A DNA stretch of 64,000 nt from Glandiceps talaboti (Eukaryota > Hemichordata > Enteropneusta > Spengelidae). Positions 38,071-52,341 of this stretch are shown in pieces (the first letter of the stretch is position 1; each line of letters begins with the position of its first letter). The notes under the pieces are model-generated. The model made no database searches. It saw only the letters and a program-made list of their open reading frames with translations, and had not been told where the DNA came from. The translations under genes were made by a program, and so were the position numbers. The stretch lies in the NCBI RefSeq assembly GCF_964340395.1, contig NC_135559.1, forward strand, positions 5,000,501-5,064,500. The letters are read 5' to 3'.

Positions 38071-40859
38071 AACAGTTGTGTAGAACAACTGTACTTCATC
38101 TTGGACTTTTGGTTTGATGAGTACAATTTTCTACCACTGTTCTTTTTGTCTGTGAAGTCTGGTTGGCACACACCAAACCTTCATATTGCCTTACATACAG
38201 TGTAGATCTTTGAGTGGACTTCTCCAGACTCTGTGGGACATGATAACATTATTTTGAGAGGGCAAAATACCAAACATTGAATACAACTTATAGGTTTTGT
38301 ACACTGTGTGACACTTTAATCAATAGCTGCGCCCTGCCTTGTTTTTTCATCAGAGTCAGTTAAATTGATCCAGACCACTCTCAATCAAATAGAAAACATT
38401 TTCTGTCCCTACATATGAGGGGAGGGGATTTTATTGTACCTATGAACCCATAGAACGGTCATTCATGCATTTAGCCAGAACTTTGCTGATACAAGTAAGA
38501 TAGCTAGTACTAGTGTAGTAGTAGACTGGGTTGCAACTTGTACATTTATATATATTACAGGTAAAACATTGAGGGATCGCCAAACGACTGTGCGTATCAT
38601 ACACATTTTATTTTCCATAAGAACAATTTAGATAGATAAGAAACAGGCTTCCCACAGACCACTCAATATAAATATAAACAGCATCATCCGACCCCTACTG
38701 ATACACAGACACACATAAACTAAGTAAAACTGGCATGAATTTAGAGGATTCCTACTTAGTGGTACATTTTATACAGCTATAAACTGCCATCAATTTAGAA
38801 TACCTTCCCTCTACTTTCACACTTCATTCTGTTACCAGCCCATTACACTTACATGCACACTCTACATGTACATTACACACAATGATTTTAATGCGTTTTA
38901 TAGATTACCTAAATGTAATAATGGTGTTCTAGCAATTAGCAAGTGGTCTACAGGGTACATCACGAAGTCTTTTACAAGTATATGTATTCCATTACATTAA
39001 GGACTTCACTTTACTGTTGAAGAGATTTTAATCTTGTACTGAAAACAACTAGTCCTTTTCCAATAGTATCCAGTGATTTTCAATTTATCAGTTTTTGACA
39101 AAATAATTTTCTAATAATATCTATCTAATATAATATATGTATAAGAAATGTCATGCTAAAACTAGTTCTGTAAATTCAAGCAGTTGAGTAATATTCCCTA
39201 AACAAGATTCCAAAATAGTAAAGTGTGACAAAGGTAATACCAGTAGCAAGGAAATGCAAAATGAAAGACACTCCCCTCACCCCCACTCCCACCCCCATAT
39301 ATGTATACATGAACAGTATGAAGTGGGAGTGCCATTGTGTTGTACACTCGGAGTATAATTGTGTATTTGATGTTTTTGTTATTCTCAGTTTCTGTACTTT
39401 TGTGACTGAAATATAAAGTGAAAGTACTTGTAACGGAAAACACTACATTAATACAAAGAGTGCAAATACCCTGTGTTGGCATTTCTGTATCACAATGATA
39501 TCATTATGTATGTTTATCGAAAACAGCAAATTCATAAAAATATAATTGCACTCATGTTGTTTCACAAACATCATGGAATTCTGGCATACTCATTTGCATA
39601 CAGGTGTATATGCAGTAATGTTTGCAGTATTGCGTGCAAGTACCAATAACATCTGTATGCATTGAGGCATGTAATCACAAGTATATCATTAATATCCTGG
39701 AGAATGTAATAACCTGCTAAATAGCATATGAACAGATAATTCCTCTGAATGAGGACCATCACTGTTGGCAACATATCACCTTATAGTCAATAAAATCAGG
39801 GACATCACAAAAAAATAGGTCATTTCAACACATGCTGTAACCATGTGTAATGTTATAAATTATGGGATATCAACAATGATCTATTTTTGTGTTTGTAAAT
39901 TGTAATATTATTTTTATCACGATGGAAAACCTACATTTTATAAATTTATTCAATTATAATTTAATAAGTCAGAAACCAAACTTCTTCATGATGTAGTCAG
40001 GCATGCAGTTTTCACCTAGTCTCTGAAGACGTTCTTGTGTACAAAATGTTTAGCTTTATGGGGATCATCACCTCTAGCAACATATCACCCTTGTCAATCA
40101 AATCAAAGACTTTCACTGATGGAAATAAGGTCATTCTTATAGAGTACACATATTGTAAACAAGTCACAGTGGTGTGTGAATAAGGTGATATTGAAAACTT
40201 TTACTTTACATCTTGGCAAAATGTACCATATTATTTAGTCTATAATAGTTGGGCCGAAATAGTATCTCTGTACCACTTTTGGGAACCTTCATTTCAAAAC
40301 TTATTCAGTAATACTACATTCTTGTACCACGACCAGGGTTCTTTAATTTATGAGTAATGTTTCACCTGTTCAGGTCGTGATACAAAAACGTATTATTACT
40401 ATGTTTTACCAACCTGATGTATTCACTTTTAGTCAGAAATGCAAAAGACCAGTACATTTTGCACAAAAAGTTCAGAACATCTTAATAGTTTTCTGAGAGA
40501 CATATTTTTCTGTGCCTTACAATAAAGAACATATTGCTGCCCAGTGTGTGTTCTTTTTTGACTCTTTACACAGCAACTGTAGGAAAAATAACTAGTAACT
40601 GAGTCATGTATGTATAATGCATTGGAATGTTGCACAGATTTTTGTTGCTAAGAGACCAATAGGTTTCCAACAATAGCAACAAGTATAATATCATACAAAC
40701 GTATTTGTAAAGCAGGAGAATTCTATTGTCACAAGTATGTTTTGCAGGGAGGATTAGAAACAAAACTAGCGGTAAATGATTCGTGTTGTAGGAAAAGTCG
40801 ACATTATAATCATAATTAATGTAGGTGCCAGTTTGGAGTCAACCCTATACCAATAGTAT

Positions 40860-41300
40860 TTCTATTAGCTGAATCTGTGACTTTACTTCTATCACTTGTA
40901 TACTATACTCTAGTATTAAAAGTCAAAGATTCAGCTAGTAGGCTGGCCATATATTAAAGCATGTGGGTCTTTTAACTCTTTCTACTAGCTGAATCTGTGA
41001 TTCCACTTCTATCACTTATATACTTAGTTAGTATTAATAGACTGGCTATATATTAAAGCATGTGGGCCCTTTTACTCTTTCTACTTGCATCACTTGTGAG
41101 TGTTACTGCTAATTACATGTGCTCTAAAAACAAGGATATTGCAGTCGCAGGTTAAGAAATAAGACTAGCTGTCACAGGCCTTTTTACTCTTAAATTCTAC
41201 TAGCATCACTTATGAGTAACTGCTTATTACATATGCTCTAAAAAGTAGGATATTGCAGTCTCAGATTGAGAAATTAGACTAGCTGTACATGAAGCATTAT
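40860..41300. repeat. Nested low-copy tandem duplications (~120 bp and ~115 bp units)
   Basis: AGCTGAATCTGTGA recurs at 40867 and 40987, with shared downstream TATATTAAAGCATGTGGG. Immediately after, GCATCACTT(G/A)TGAGT..ATTACAT(G/A)TGCTCTAAAAA..GGATATTGCAGTC recurs at about 41086 and 41204. Confidence 0.85.
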
Positions 41301-42548
41301 TCTTTCTTCTGCATACTACAAGTTATAGTTGACTCTACTATACTAGCATTAGCCACTTTACTAGCTGGATCTGTGACTCAATCCATTCATTCAGAATAAG
41401 TGCTGTACAGTCGACTCATAGATTCAGTCAGTAGGCTCGCTGTATAAAATGTACAAAGAAATGTATGTGGGCACTGTTTGAATAGCCTAGAAACCATACT
41501 GTCAAGATATGAAATTGTATGAAAAGAGTTTGGATTCCTGGTTACAGTTGGTAACACACACGTGAATGCAATCAGCTGACAAACATGTACAAGTGTTTGT
41601 TATTTGCCGTGTGTGATTTCAACCATTGAATAATCAGTCATTTGTTGAGGTTGATGTGGTTACCATCCATCTGTCATACAAGACACCTCAAGGTCTGATG
41701 TACATGCATACCAGTTCTTTACTATATACTATAGTCAACTCTAGTGTTAAGTCTGTTCTTCTTTAAAGTCATTCTGTATCATTAGAATTCAAGTAAAGAG
41801 GTTGTTTACATAGTGTGTACTCTCTTTGTTTGGATGCAGTTACATTGTAACTATAGTAACTGTTACAGTACCTATACTAACGCTAAGTATTAGAATGTCA
41901 TCAGTCAAATGAGCAAAATGAATTTTATATACAAAAATTATTTCTGGTATATATGATATATTTAGTCAGACTTGTTCAGACAGAAGGTTGGTGCAAATTT
42001 TTCAATTAATGTAAATTTTGCACAGGAGCATTGAAGAGTTATGATATCATATAGTGTAGAGGCTCTGTTCATAGATCTTAAGCCATCTAGACTAGAGTTA
42101 TGAATAAAGTTCACAGAGTCAGAAATTACAAAAAGTGATTCCAAATTTTTGGCAACGTTTAAAGTAGAAACTTTGTTTATATCTATTGATACAAAGGACA
42201 TATTACAATATTCATTTTAGCTATAACAGAGTTGTTTTTATATTGTTTGAATGTGAATGGCCCGGATTATATCATAAATCATTATTATTATTATAGATAA
42301 CAGATGAGAATTTTATTAAAGATCAAATAAATAAATGAATTGCATCTCACTATGAAAATTAATGGCTAGATAATATTGTGATTATTATATATTTTTACCT
42401 TATTGTACAGTATTTTATCGTATTGTATTATTATACTGTATGTACTGTATATATGTGTATCATGCTGTATTTGTCATGTACTGTTGATCGTTTTAGCAAC
42501 ATCAAGATATATTCCTTTTCGATTTTATAGTCGTATTGGTCAATAAAG

Positions 42549-42588
42549 TAATCTAATCTAATCTAATCTAATCTAATCTAATCTAATT
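42549..42588. repeat. (TCTAA)n microsatellite
   Basis: About eight pentanucleotide units. Confidence 0.95.
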
Positions 42589-43339
42589 TAATTAATCACT
42601 ACAGATAAAAATTTAGTATGTTATTGAAGAATCCACAAATAAAATGAATCACAGGTTCACTTTTGAATCTGGCCCAGATAATATAAGTAATCCATGTAAA
42701 AATAAGTAAATAAAAGTAACTATGCTACTGGGTATGGACCAAACCTAACTCTTGAAAATGAATAGCTGAATAAAATGAATGAAATATGAGTTTATTACAA
42801 ATAAATTGAAGAATTAAAAGTATGGGTAAAAATTGAATCATACCTTACTTTTGAAAATTAATAGCTTGGAAAATATTGTTGGTGTGAACGATAATGGAAA
42901 TGACTTTAGTACAAAAGAATAAAAAAATGAAAGCTAAAGTAAATGAATCGTAACTTTCTTTGAAAATTAATAGTGTGGAAAATATAACTAATATTGATAG
43001 GAACTACAAATAAAGTCTAAGTTTATTGCAAAACACAGGAAACTGACATAATGGGCTATAAATTTGAATATAAGTATTGAACTGAAAAGAAAGCATTGTA
43101 TATTCATTGCCAAGTGGTTCCTAAATTGTAGGAAGGCAGCGTGATTTATGTTGTAATATTTGTGTTCCTATAGTCATGCCTCAGACAACTGGAATTCTTA
43201 TAATTAGCATGATTTTAATGACAAGCTACAACTATTAGCAGGTTCTATGTCTTTGCCACCTCACTGTCTGCCATACCCTATCTAGAGTGCTTTAAATCTA
43301 CCACGTCAAATGGTCTTGTCTCAGAGTTGCTATGGTGAC

Positions 43340-43438
43340 AGTAATAGGTTGTCTGGCGAGTAGCCAATCACGTGTAGGTTGTGTTCAGTTGGGTTATCGT
43401 TTTTAGTAGACACGGGGAAAGGAAAGCTGCATGTCGAT
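43340..43438 (+). promoter_or_regulatory. Candidate alternative promoter and first exon of gene 2
   Basis: AGCCAATCACGTG (43362-43374) joins a CCAAT box to a CACGTG E-box. About 65 bp further a donor ATGTCGAT|GTGAGT occurs at 43438/43439. The short ATG frame does not join the next exons in phase, so the exon would be non-coding. Spliced to 48949-49034, translation could begin at the in-frame ATG at 48978. This is inference only. Confidence 0.3.
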
Positions 43439-43719
43439 GTGAGTATGTCATATTGCGTAATTTTTTGTTGTAAAGTGGTCACGGGTTTGTGATTTTGTTT
43501 AGAGATTGTGTTGTCAAGAGAGTCAATATGGTCAGACCTTGAGATGTCATAACTTTAAAGATTTAAAATGTGAGATTGTTAATACTCTACACTTGTTTTC
43601 ATTTACCATAACCTCAGTAGAAGGTTAACTCACTCGTATGTACATGGATGCCTGCATGTGTAGGTGTATGAATAGTTTTGGAAACTAGGACAAATCAATT
43701 TCATCAAAGTTTGTTTGAA

Positions 43720-44430
43720 TTAACAGAATATTGCCAGGCTTAAAGATCATGTGTTGCTATATGCACTAATGTTTCTATAACGCTCAGCAGCAATCAAAAT
43801 TGCTTTTGACCATACATGTATGCAGACTCTTGTTTGTGTACGTAATATAGGTACAATTTCAAATCTACTCCGACAATGTCCATTTTAACAAAATACTGTA
43901 TTAGACTATTAGTGGAATGAAGGGGATGCTATTAGGTTTAGATATATCACATGTTGTTATATTTTACTTGTTTCTCTCACATACTGTATCCATGATATCA
44001 GGTCAAAACACTAAATACATGGTATACATACAGTCTAATTTTCACAGTTCAAAACCACTCCAACAAATAGAAATGTTGTTAATTCTATCAAACTAATGTT
44101 TGAAATAAAGGGATACTATTAGGTTTAGATATATCACATGTTATATTTCAATGTGTCTCTAAGGCAGCTGTTTCACACAAGGCAGCAATCAGGTCAAAGC
44201 ACTTGTTAGGTGTATTTATACATACAGTCTTGTTTGTATACTTGTAAAAAGGTTCAAAACTATGACAAATAGAATTGTTTTATTCAATTTGATTAAAACA
44301 TTGTGTCTTGATGATACTGCAGTATTTTAAGTTGCTATATTTTCACTTTAGTTCTCTAACCCAAGGCAAAATTGCCTTGTGTACAGTTGTTTTACCTATG
44401 TGCTTAGGTTCAAAAACTAGGACGTGCATG
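43720..44430. repeat. ~189-bp degenerate tandem array, about 3.5 units
   Basis: CTATTAGGTTTAGATATATC recurs at 43930 and 44119. Words such as GCAGCAATCA, ATACAGTCT and GTTCAAAAC recur in the same order in neighbouring units. Confidence 0.8.
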
Positions 44431-44684
44431 AACTGAAAGTTGATCATGTCATATGATAGTATGTGTATTGACAACTCAACAAGTGTCTTGATCAACACAT
44501 GATCATGGCCTATTTGTGGAGTGTAAGTTTAAGTGACTGTGTTATCCAATTTCAGTCAAACAGGACGTGTCTGTTATATTTCAACTGTGTGGCGTTATTA
44601 TAGTTGGCTATTTGACATATAGGAAAAAATTGCACTAGGTTGACAGATTGGTATGTTGAATAAATAGTTAGGCATAAACTAATG

Positions 44685-45097
<413 letters not shown>

Positions 45098-45389
45098 GAA
45101 ACACTAGAATAATAATTGATCACTGTCTTTATTGGGAAGTCATACAATTCATAGATTGATTGATATGTGGTAATTTTGTGGAGTGATTGATTTAATAATT
45201 CATTTCATTAATGGATTTCACTGGAAAGGACCACATGTTGATAGATTGATCAATTAATCTTGTAATGAAATTGACATGTACTTGAATTTACCTATGAACC
45301 AAATCATTTGTTGATTAATTCAGTGGTTGATTGATCAGTGAATGTATGGATATTTTGATATAACTGATTAACAATAAATGATATATTTT

Positions 45390-45398
45390 GATTGATTA

Positions 45399-45435
<37 letters not shown>

Positions 45436-45446
45436 GTGATTGATTG
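45390..45446. repeat. (ATTG)n microsatellite
   Basis: About 13 units, in a wider area (45140-45446) enriched for GATTGAT words. Confidence 0.92.
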
Positions 45447-45767
45447 CTTGGTAATAATTTGATAAAATACATTTAATAAGTCAAAGTGTGTTGTTTGTGT
45501 AATCAGTTATAAAAACATCTGGACTGTCTAACTTTCAATTCTTAGACAAACATCAAGCACATACAAAATAAAAGTCCCAAAAACCTGTTATGTCCTGTAT
45601 TTGTTACCATTTACATGTAAGTCTATAATGTCATATTGACCTGTGTAATAACCAAAAACTCAGCCATGGATATACTGTTCATGATTATGTTATGACACTC
45701 TGCCAACACACATGATGAACTACAGGGATTTTTATTAGCCATGGATACTTTATTCTTTACATGGCTC

Positions 45768-45829
45768 AAAATTAACAGTAGACTACCAAAATTAACAGTA
45801 GTCTACCAAAATTAACAGTAGACTACCAA
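45768..45829. repeat. 20-bp tandem repeat, three units
   Basis: The unit AAATTAACAGTAGACTACCA occurs three times, with one GAC/GTC difference in the middle unit. A hairpin GGTAGCCTG..CAGGCTACC follows at about 45864. Confidence 0.9.
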
Positions 45830-46265
45830 TTCTTGTCATGGGGCCACCATAATTTACAGCTGGTAGCCTGCTCAGGCTACCACTGATTATGCGAGGATGA
45901 AAGATTTGTGGACACGAAGTATTTTAATAACACACATATTTCCAAGAAAGGAACCCTGTTTTTAGTTCAGGGTTAATTTATAGGACTATTGGTCATCATC
46001 CTTGGGCTGCCACTTTCTGAAATTGGTAGCACACTAGGACTACCAAAGAAAAAAAGTTAATTTTGACTTGAGTCCTGCCTCTGAACTCAACTGAACTGAA
46101 CTGATTGGACAAATTAGTTCTGACAACAAAACATCACAAATATATTGAAAACACTTAGAACCAGAAATAGAATCATTATAAATATTAAAGGTACTTGACA
46201 CATGGGATCTGTAACGTAATTTTGATTTAAATATTCATAGTTTATTTACTATTATTTTTTTACAG

Positions 46266-46308
46266 AAAGTAGAAAGAAGTGCATATCCAGAATTGGATTT
46301 ATCTGATG
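46266..46308 (+). CDS. Gene 2, second coding exon (43 nt)
   Basis: The acceptor ACTATTATTTTTTTACAG ends at 46265 and the donor GATG|GTAAGT follows at 46308/46309. Entered in phase 0, it reads KVERSAYPELDLSD and leaves phase 1. The split codon is completed by the TG that opens the next exon, giving Val. In-frame compatibility on both sides, in a 43-nt exon bounded by strong splice sites, is the main evidence. No domain is recognised. Confidence 0.62.
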
Positions 46309-47354
46309 GTAAGTATTGTGATCAAATTTATTTATTTCATATGAATTCGTCAGTGAAAATATTACAATTCTCTTTCTACCAGGGGAGTATTTATTTGTAT
46401 GCAAAAAACTACAAGTTGGGTACTCTGCATCACATGACTGCCAAGAAATTGAAGCATTTTCTTATGATAGCTACTGACAATTTGAATTATGCTGTATAAA
46501 AATATTATTTGTTCAAATTTAAGTGTGCGATGGTTATATATAGATATTTAAACTCTTGATAAATATGCATGGAATTTGTGTTAAGTGTTTCCACTTTTAA
46601 ATAATGATGACTGAAGTTTGATATTTAGGTGCCAAGTTTAGTAAGCCTTTTAATTTAAAAGCAACATATGTTGAGAAGTTGTAAGAAATTGGAAACTTTT
46701 GATTTATTGTATGTTGAGTTTATATAGGGAGGAATTTAGCTGTAGGGGGTTAGTGACACGTGTCAGGACCTATGTTGTTATTAAACAGAGTTGCGTGTTA
46801 TACCACACACAAGCCACGGTTGAACAAAAATATTTGTTTTTATACCCGAGTCATTCCATGTTTTGACAATTTACATCTATATTATTGATTGGTTGTTAGT
46901 GATGAGTTCTGTGATGCTTGTAACACAAGTCAAAACATGCAAAATTATGATTATATTTGCCAAGTTTTCATAAATTATGCTTGAGGAGGTATGATTATAC
47001 ATATATGTATTACTCCTAATATTTCTCTTCATTAAGCTGGAAAATACCCATGATGTAATTTTATTTATTTTATTTATTTTCTGCATCCCTTTTATATCAG
47101 GGGCTCACTAAAAACATTAGGAGCAGCATTTACATAGAAGTCAAATTCATACAAAATATCATGTTAAAATAGCAACTAATAACTTCAAAGAAATAATAAG
47201 AGAGAAACAAAGAGAGAAAAAAATTACAATTCTCCATCAGGTTAAACATGTTTTCCTATGTTCCATTGCACTAATTAGAAATCGCAATTAGGTAATTACA
47301 AGTCTCTAATCCTGCCACACACTGGCACAGTCATAACCTTTTACATGGACTTCA

Positions 47355-47465
47355 CCTGAAGAGGGTTTTAAGGGTTTGACACTACTCGTCTAGTGACTCA
47401 TAGTAACAAGACCCCTTAGGTCATTTGTATTTTCCTTGGCTGAATGAAGAAATATATTGGGGAAT
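47355..47465 (+). mobile_element. Dispersed repeat D, copy 1
   Basis: The core TTAAGGGTTTGACACTACTC, then GACTCATAGTAACAAGACC and CCTTAGGTCATTTGTATTTT, is shared with 53.94 and 59.90 kb. The family is unrecognised. Confidence 0.7.
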
Positions 47466-47849
47466 AGTATTTCAGTGTACTAAAGATTGAAGTATTATGG
47501 AGTCCTTGTATTAACATCAATAGTGAGTGTCAAATTCAGACTGCGGTATTAGAGCTGTAATGATATATCAGCCCAGTTTCTATATTGAAGTGACAAGAAA
47601 ACACTTTCAGACAAATCATGATGAATAAATATTGCAGAAAGGTTATAGTGCATGGCCAGGTTAGACTAAAAAAACTAACAACAGCATCAGGAAATGTTGT
47701 AAAGTATACACAACTGTCTATGTTTAATCAACAGTCTGACGGTACCTACATGACTTCTATATACACCATGGTTTAAGAGAAAGTATAGTTTTATTAAATG
47801 ATGGGCGTATAGACTAGAGAACGTTTTATTATTTAGTTTGAGAAACAGC

Positions 47850-48700
47850 AGGCATTTGCTAATCACTTTTATGTGGTTCGAGACACATTAAAATCCATTT
47901 ATATCTTATTGGAACTGTTTACATGGCAGACAAAAAACGGTCTTGAGTTTAGATGGTTGTTGGTACAAGAGTTTCATGTATTATTTCTGTGGTATCAATT
48001 ATTTTATCATTTGGTATACACTATCCACACATATCGTTAACCAGGTCTGTGTAAGCTTACACACATTCAGAATCTATTTACATGAGTCTTCTTGAAAGTT
48101 AGATGGAAAACATAAACTTTCTGACTTTGAAAAAGCTTTTCCCTTTTCTCGTTAAAACCAAGATTTATGGAGGCTATACACAGTCAAAAACTATTTAGAT
48201 GGTGTCTTTTTGAAAGTTGGACGGAAAACATAAACTTTCTGACTTTGGAAGGGGGGGGGGGGGGGCTTGTTTTCATGATATTCTGATAGTCTTTTATAAA
48301 CACATCATATTTGTGTGAATGGTCGATGGTATTTGGTCGATGGTATTTGCTAAACAACTTTTATTATTTACTCAGAATATAGCAAGTACTTGTTAAACCG
48401 CTTTGATGTAGCTCCAGGCACAGAAAAAATCATTTATTCCTTATTGAAACTACAAAATGTACTCTGTAGCCATTCACAAACATACTTTAAACAGACATTT
48501 GTATACCTGGTTTTATGAATGGTTTACAGTTTTACAGCTGACATTTCATTAGTTGGGTAGAGTATAGCAAGCGCTTATTATCCACTTTGATTTAGGTCCA
48601 GATACATAAAAATTCATTTATTTCTTATTGATAATGCATGGATGGCAAACATAAACCTTCTAAAGTTTGAAAACTTCTTTGTATTTGAGTTTGTCAACAG
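47850..48700. repeat. Degenerate tandem array, three large units with an inner duplication
   Basis: AGCA(A/G)G..CTT(G/A)..CACTTTGAT..CCAG(A/G)..CA followed by TCATTTATTTCTTATTG recurs near 47870, 48380 and 48570. Within it, a unit of about 116 bp ending GAAAACATAAACTTTCTGAC is duplicated at about 48065 and 48180. A G-homopolymer occurs at 48250-48265. Confidence 0.7.
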
Positions 48701-48948
48701 AGTTTATAAATCCCCCTAGATTGTAAAGGCTAATCGTGTGTCAATTGATACACACTGGTGGGGTAGTATTTAGTACTTGCTATATATACCAGTCTATTCT
48801 GATCAGATTGTGTGTTGCTGAAAAGCTTCAAGTAGCTTTACCATGTTTGTAAGCCGAGTGTATGGGTTTCCATTCATGTGTGTAATCAAGGTTTTTCTAC
48901 AGGCATAAAGTGAATAATTCCATTGTATTGTTTGTTGTTATTTTGCAG

Positions 48949-49034
48949 TGAAAGTTGAAAAGGGGCCAAAAGTCATAATGGCAACTGAGTCCAGCCTTCC
49001 GCCAGGTATTCCTATCACTATAGAAACTGCCACA
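48949..49034 (+). CDS. Gene 2, third coding exon
   Basis: The acceptor TTGTTGTTATTTTGCAG ends at 48948 and the donor GCCACA|GTAAGT at 49034/49035. Entered in phase 1 from 46308, it reads VKVEKGPKVIMATESS, then LPPGIPITIETAT, and leaves phase 0. VKVE fits the psi-K-x-E SUMO-acceptor consensus, common in transcription regulators. An in-frame ATG at 48978 could start a shorter isoform (MATESS..). The C-terminal part of the exon, PPGIPITIET, resembles PGDIKIET at the end of the 62742-62818 exon, which leaves the same phase. This suggests the two are alternative, related N-terminal exons. The next exon was not found before 61.8 kb. Confidence 0.65.
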
Positions 49035-49254
49035 GTAAGTATGAATTACAAGGTTTGATTTCTGCCCATTTTTTTTTTTTTCACAGCTGCTGTAAATTTA
49101 AAATCCTATATAAACCTCTATAGCTGGATACTATATTTTATGTTTATTTTGTGCCTTCTGTACTGTTAAGTCACAGCAAATACTTTGCCTATTGAAATAT
49201 ATCTGATTCAGCATTTACATGAAATGGTGATATCATTCCCTACAGCTGAATAAA

Positions 49255-49640
49255 CCCATATATACAATGTAGTCTTTGATAGAACTGTGTACACTGTCTT
49301 TTGGTATAATCATGAAAGACATACAGACTACTTACGTATCGGACAACAAATTGTACACAAAACGTTTACACTAAATGGTACAATCATTCTGATTAGCTGA
49401 ACTAACCAATACTAGGGTACAATGTAGTCTTTGATGGAACTGTGTACACTGGCTTTATGTCCATTGGTAAACAGTCCGGAGACTTGGACTACTTATACTT
49501 GTTTATCAACAAATTGTACAATAAACGTTTACTTGAATCATTCTGATGAACTGAATTAAAGCAACGCTACAAAGTAGTCTTTGATATTACGTGTACACTA
49601 GCAAAATATCCATTGCATTGATGAAAACTCTGAATGAGGG
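49255..49640. repeat. ~153-bp tandem array, three units
   Basis: TACAATGTAGTCTTTGAT, then GTGTACACT and AACAAATTGTACA.AAACGTTTAC, recur at about 49264, 49420 and 49571. Confidence 0.88.
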
Positions 49641-50539
49641 ACCAGGGTTTTACGTGACACTATACATTACATCTTTGACGCAGACCATCTATTTACTTGT
49701 CAAACAGTTTTAGTGGTATTCTTAATGGTACTTTTGAAATATACTGGGTACCTTATATTTCAATAAAAACACTCTTTGTTGCGGTGCTCTGCCTAAATAA
49801 TGATGTATTAAACTGATGTATTTGTTGAGGATAGGAATGAAGTAGGTAAATTCTACCTAAGATTACAAGTACTCATAACTTTGTCACTAGGTTCCTTGTG
49901 AAAAGTATTCTTTAAAAGGTGTGAATAAATTTGTAAACTTCCAATAAGAAGTGTGAATAAATTGTAAATGATGAAACACTACTTGGTTATATTACTCTGA
50001 CAATCTCAATCAACCAACTAATGAATCAAAAACATTTCTAAAGCACCGGAACCCAGTACACAACATTATTCAAAGATGTTTAGCAAGTATTAAACAAGTA
50101 GGGGTGTTTAAAATGTCCTCGCAAACAGATGACTCTCTTTGTCTTTCCTGAATTTCTCAATCTTGGTTGACTAAGATAGATGCAAACTAAAACTGTGGTT
50201 GTGATCATATATCTTGTCCCTGCCAAGGTCTATGAGTATATACTCACAAACTTTCATGATCATTCAGGGTACATTTGTGGGACTTCCAATGTGTACAGTA
50301 TCTTGCTTGTAAATTGATTCGATTCACACCACAGAGTCACCACTATTACCCACTTGTGTATTAATCTACCACATAAAACAACAATAACTTTTAGTTTGTG
50401 TCTATCTCAGTAAACCAAGGCTGTGATTGCCAGAGTAGTACTAGTATTTTCCAAATCTATAGTGGTTCTAAAACCTTGTACAGAACAGAAACAAATTTAG
50501 CAGAAATAAAAATAAAAATCGCAACACATTCTTAGTTCA

Positions 50540-51115
50540 ATCAAGTCATATCTACCAGAATAGAATAGAATACAATAGAATAGTTCTATTACTAAAATGG
50601 AATAGAGTAGAATAGAGAAGAATAGAATATTTCTATGAATAGAATGTAATAGAATAGTAGTAAAATACATTACTATACAATGCAATACAACACAACCCAG
50701 CACAACACAACACAACTCAACTCAGCACAGCATGATACGACGACACAACACAGCACAGCACAACACAGCACATCACACCACAACTCGGCACAACACAGCA
50801 CAACACAACTCAGCACCGCATGATACAGCGACACAACACAGCACAGCACAACACAGCACAACACAACACAGCACAGCACATCACAACACAACACAGCACA
50901 ACACAACACAGCACAACACAACACAACACAACACAACACAACACAACACAACACAACACAACACAATTAACACAATGCAACACAACACAATTAACACAAC
51001 ACAACACAACACAACACAACACAATGCAACACAACACAACACAATTAACACAACACAACACAACACAACACAACACAACACAACACAACATAACATAACA
51101 CAACACAACACTTAT
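50540..51115. repeat. Pentanucleotide array (TAGAA)n then (ACAAC)n
   Basis: An AGAAT-rich stretch (50565-50670) grades into (ACACA/ACAGC) and then nearly pure (ACAAC)n with a few AATTAAC interruptions. The many long HNTTQ or VVLCC open frames are products of the period. Confidence 0.97.
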
Positions 51116-51228
51116 ATAGAACAGATTGGAATTGAATAGAATATATTTTGCTTGGAAGTATATAGTATACCTTAATACTAGATTAGTATGCTTTACCAGC
51201 TTTTATAATACTGGGTCTGTAGAAGATT

Positions 51229-52341
51229 TATAGCAATTTGGTATTTCATTGTACTGAACTCTACAACATTTACAGCAATTTGGTATTTCATTGTACTGAA
51301 CTCTACAAGATTTACAGCAATTTGGTATTTCATTGTACTGAACTCTACAAGATTTACAGCAATTTGGTATTTCATTGTACTGAACTCTACAAGATTTACA
51401 GCAATTTGGTATTTCATTGTACTGAACTCTACAAGATTTACAGCAATTTGGTATTTCATTGTACTGAACTCTACAAGATTTACAGCAATTTGGTATTTCA
51501 TTGTACTGAACTCTACAAGATTTACAGCAATTTGGTATTTCATTGTACTGAACTCTACAAGATTTACAGCAATTTGGTATTTCATTGTACTGAACTCTAC
51601 AAGATTTACAGCAATTTGGTATTTCATTGTACTGAACTCTACAAGATTTACAGCAATTTGGTATTTCATTGTACTGAACTCTACAACATTTACAGCAATT
51701 TGGTATTTCATTGTACTGAACTCTACAAGATTTACAGCAATTTGGTATTTCATTGTACTGAACTCTACAAGATTTACAGCAATTTGGTATTTCATTGTAC
51801 TGAACTCTACAAGATTTACAGCAATTTGGTATTTCATTGTACTGAACTCTACAACATTTACAGCAATTTGGTATTTCATTGTACTGAACTCTACAAGATT
51901 TACAGCAATTTGGTATTTCATTGTACTGAACTCTACAAGATTTACAGCAATTTGGTATTTCATTGTACTGAACTCTACAACATTTACAGCAATTTGGTAT
52001 TTCATTGTACTGAACTCTACAAGATTTACAGCAATTTGGTATTTCATTGTACTGAACTCTACAAGATTTACAGCAATTTGGTATTTCATTGTACTGAACT
52101 CTACAAGATTTACAGCAATTTGGTATTTCATTGTACTGAACTCTACAACATTTACAGCAATTTGGTATTTCATTGTACTGAACTCTACAACATTTACAGC
52201 AATTTGGTATTTCATTGTACTGAACTCTACAAGATTTACAGCAATTTGGTATTTCATTGTACTGAACTCTACAAGATTTACAGCAATTTGGTATTTCATT
52301 GTACTGAACTCTACAAGATTTATAGCAATTTGGTATTTCTG
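51229..52341. repeat. 42-bp minisatellite, 26 near-identical units
   Basis: The unit contains GCAATTTGGTATTTCATTGT and ACTGAACTCTACAA(G/C)AT. Essentially one position varies (CAAG versus CAAC). The order along the plus strand is C, nine G, C, three G, C, two G, C, three G, C, C, three G. The period is a multiple of three, so both strands read open for about 370 codons; no gene is inferred. Confidence 0.98.

Larger units (their letters stand above)
46309..48948 (+). other. Gene 2 intron (2.6 kb)
   Basis: Contains one copy of the repeat at 47355-47465 and a degenerate three-unit tandem array. A (TTTA)n-like run lies near 47060-47083. Confidence 0.5.
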
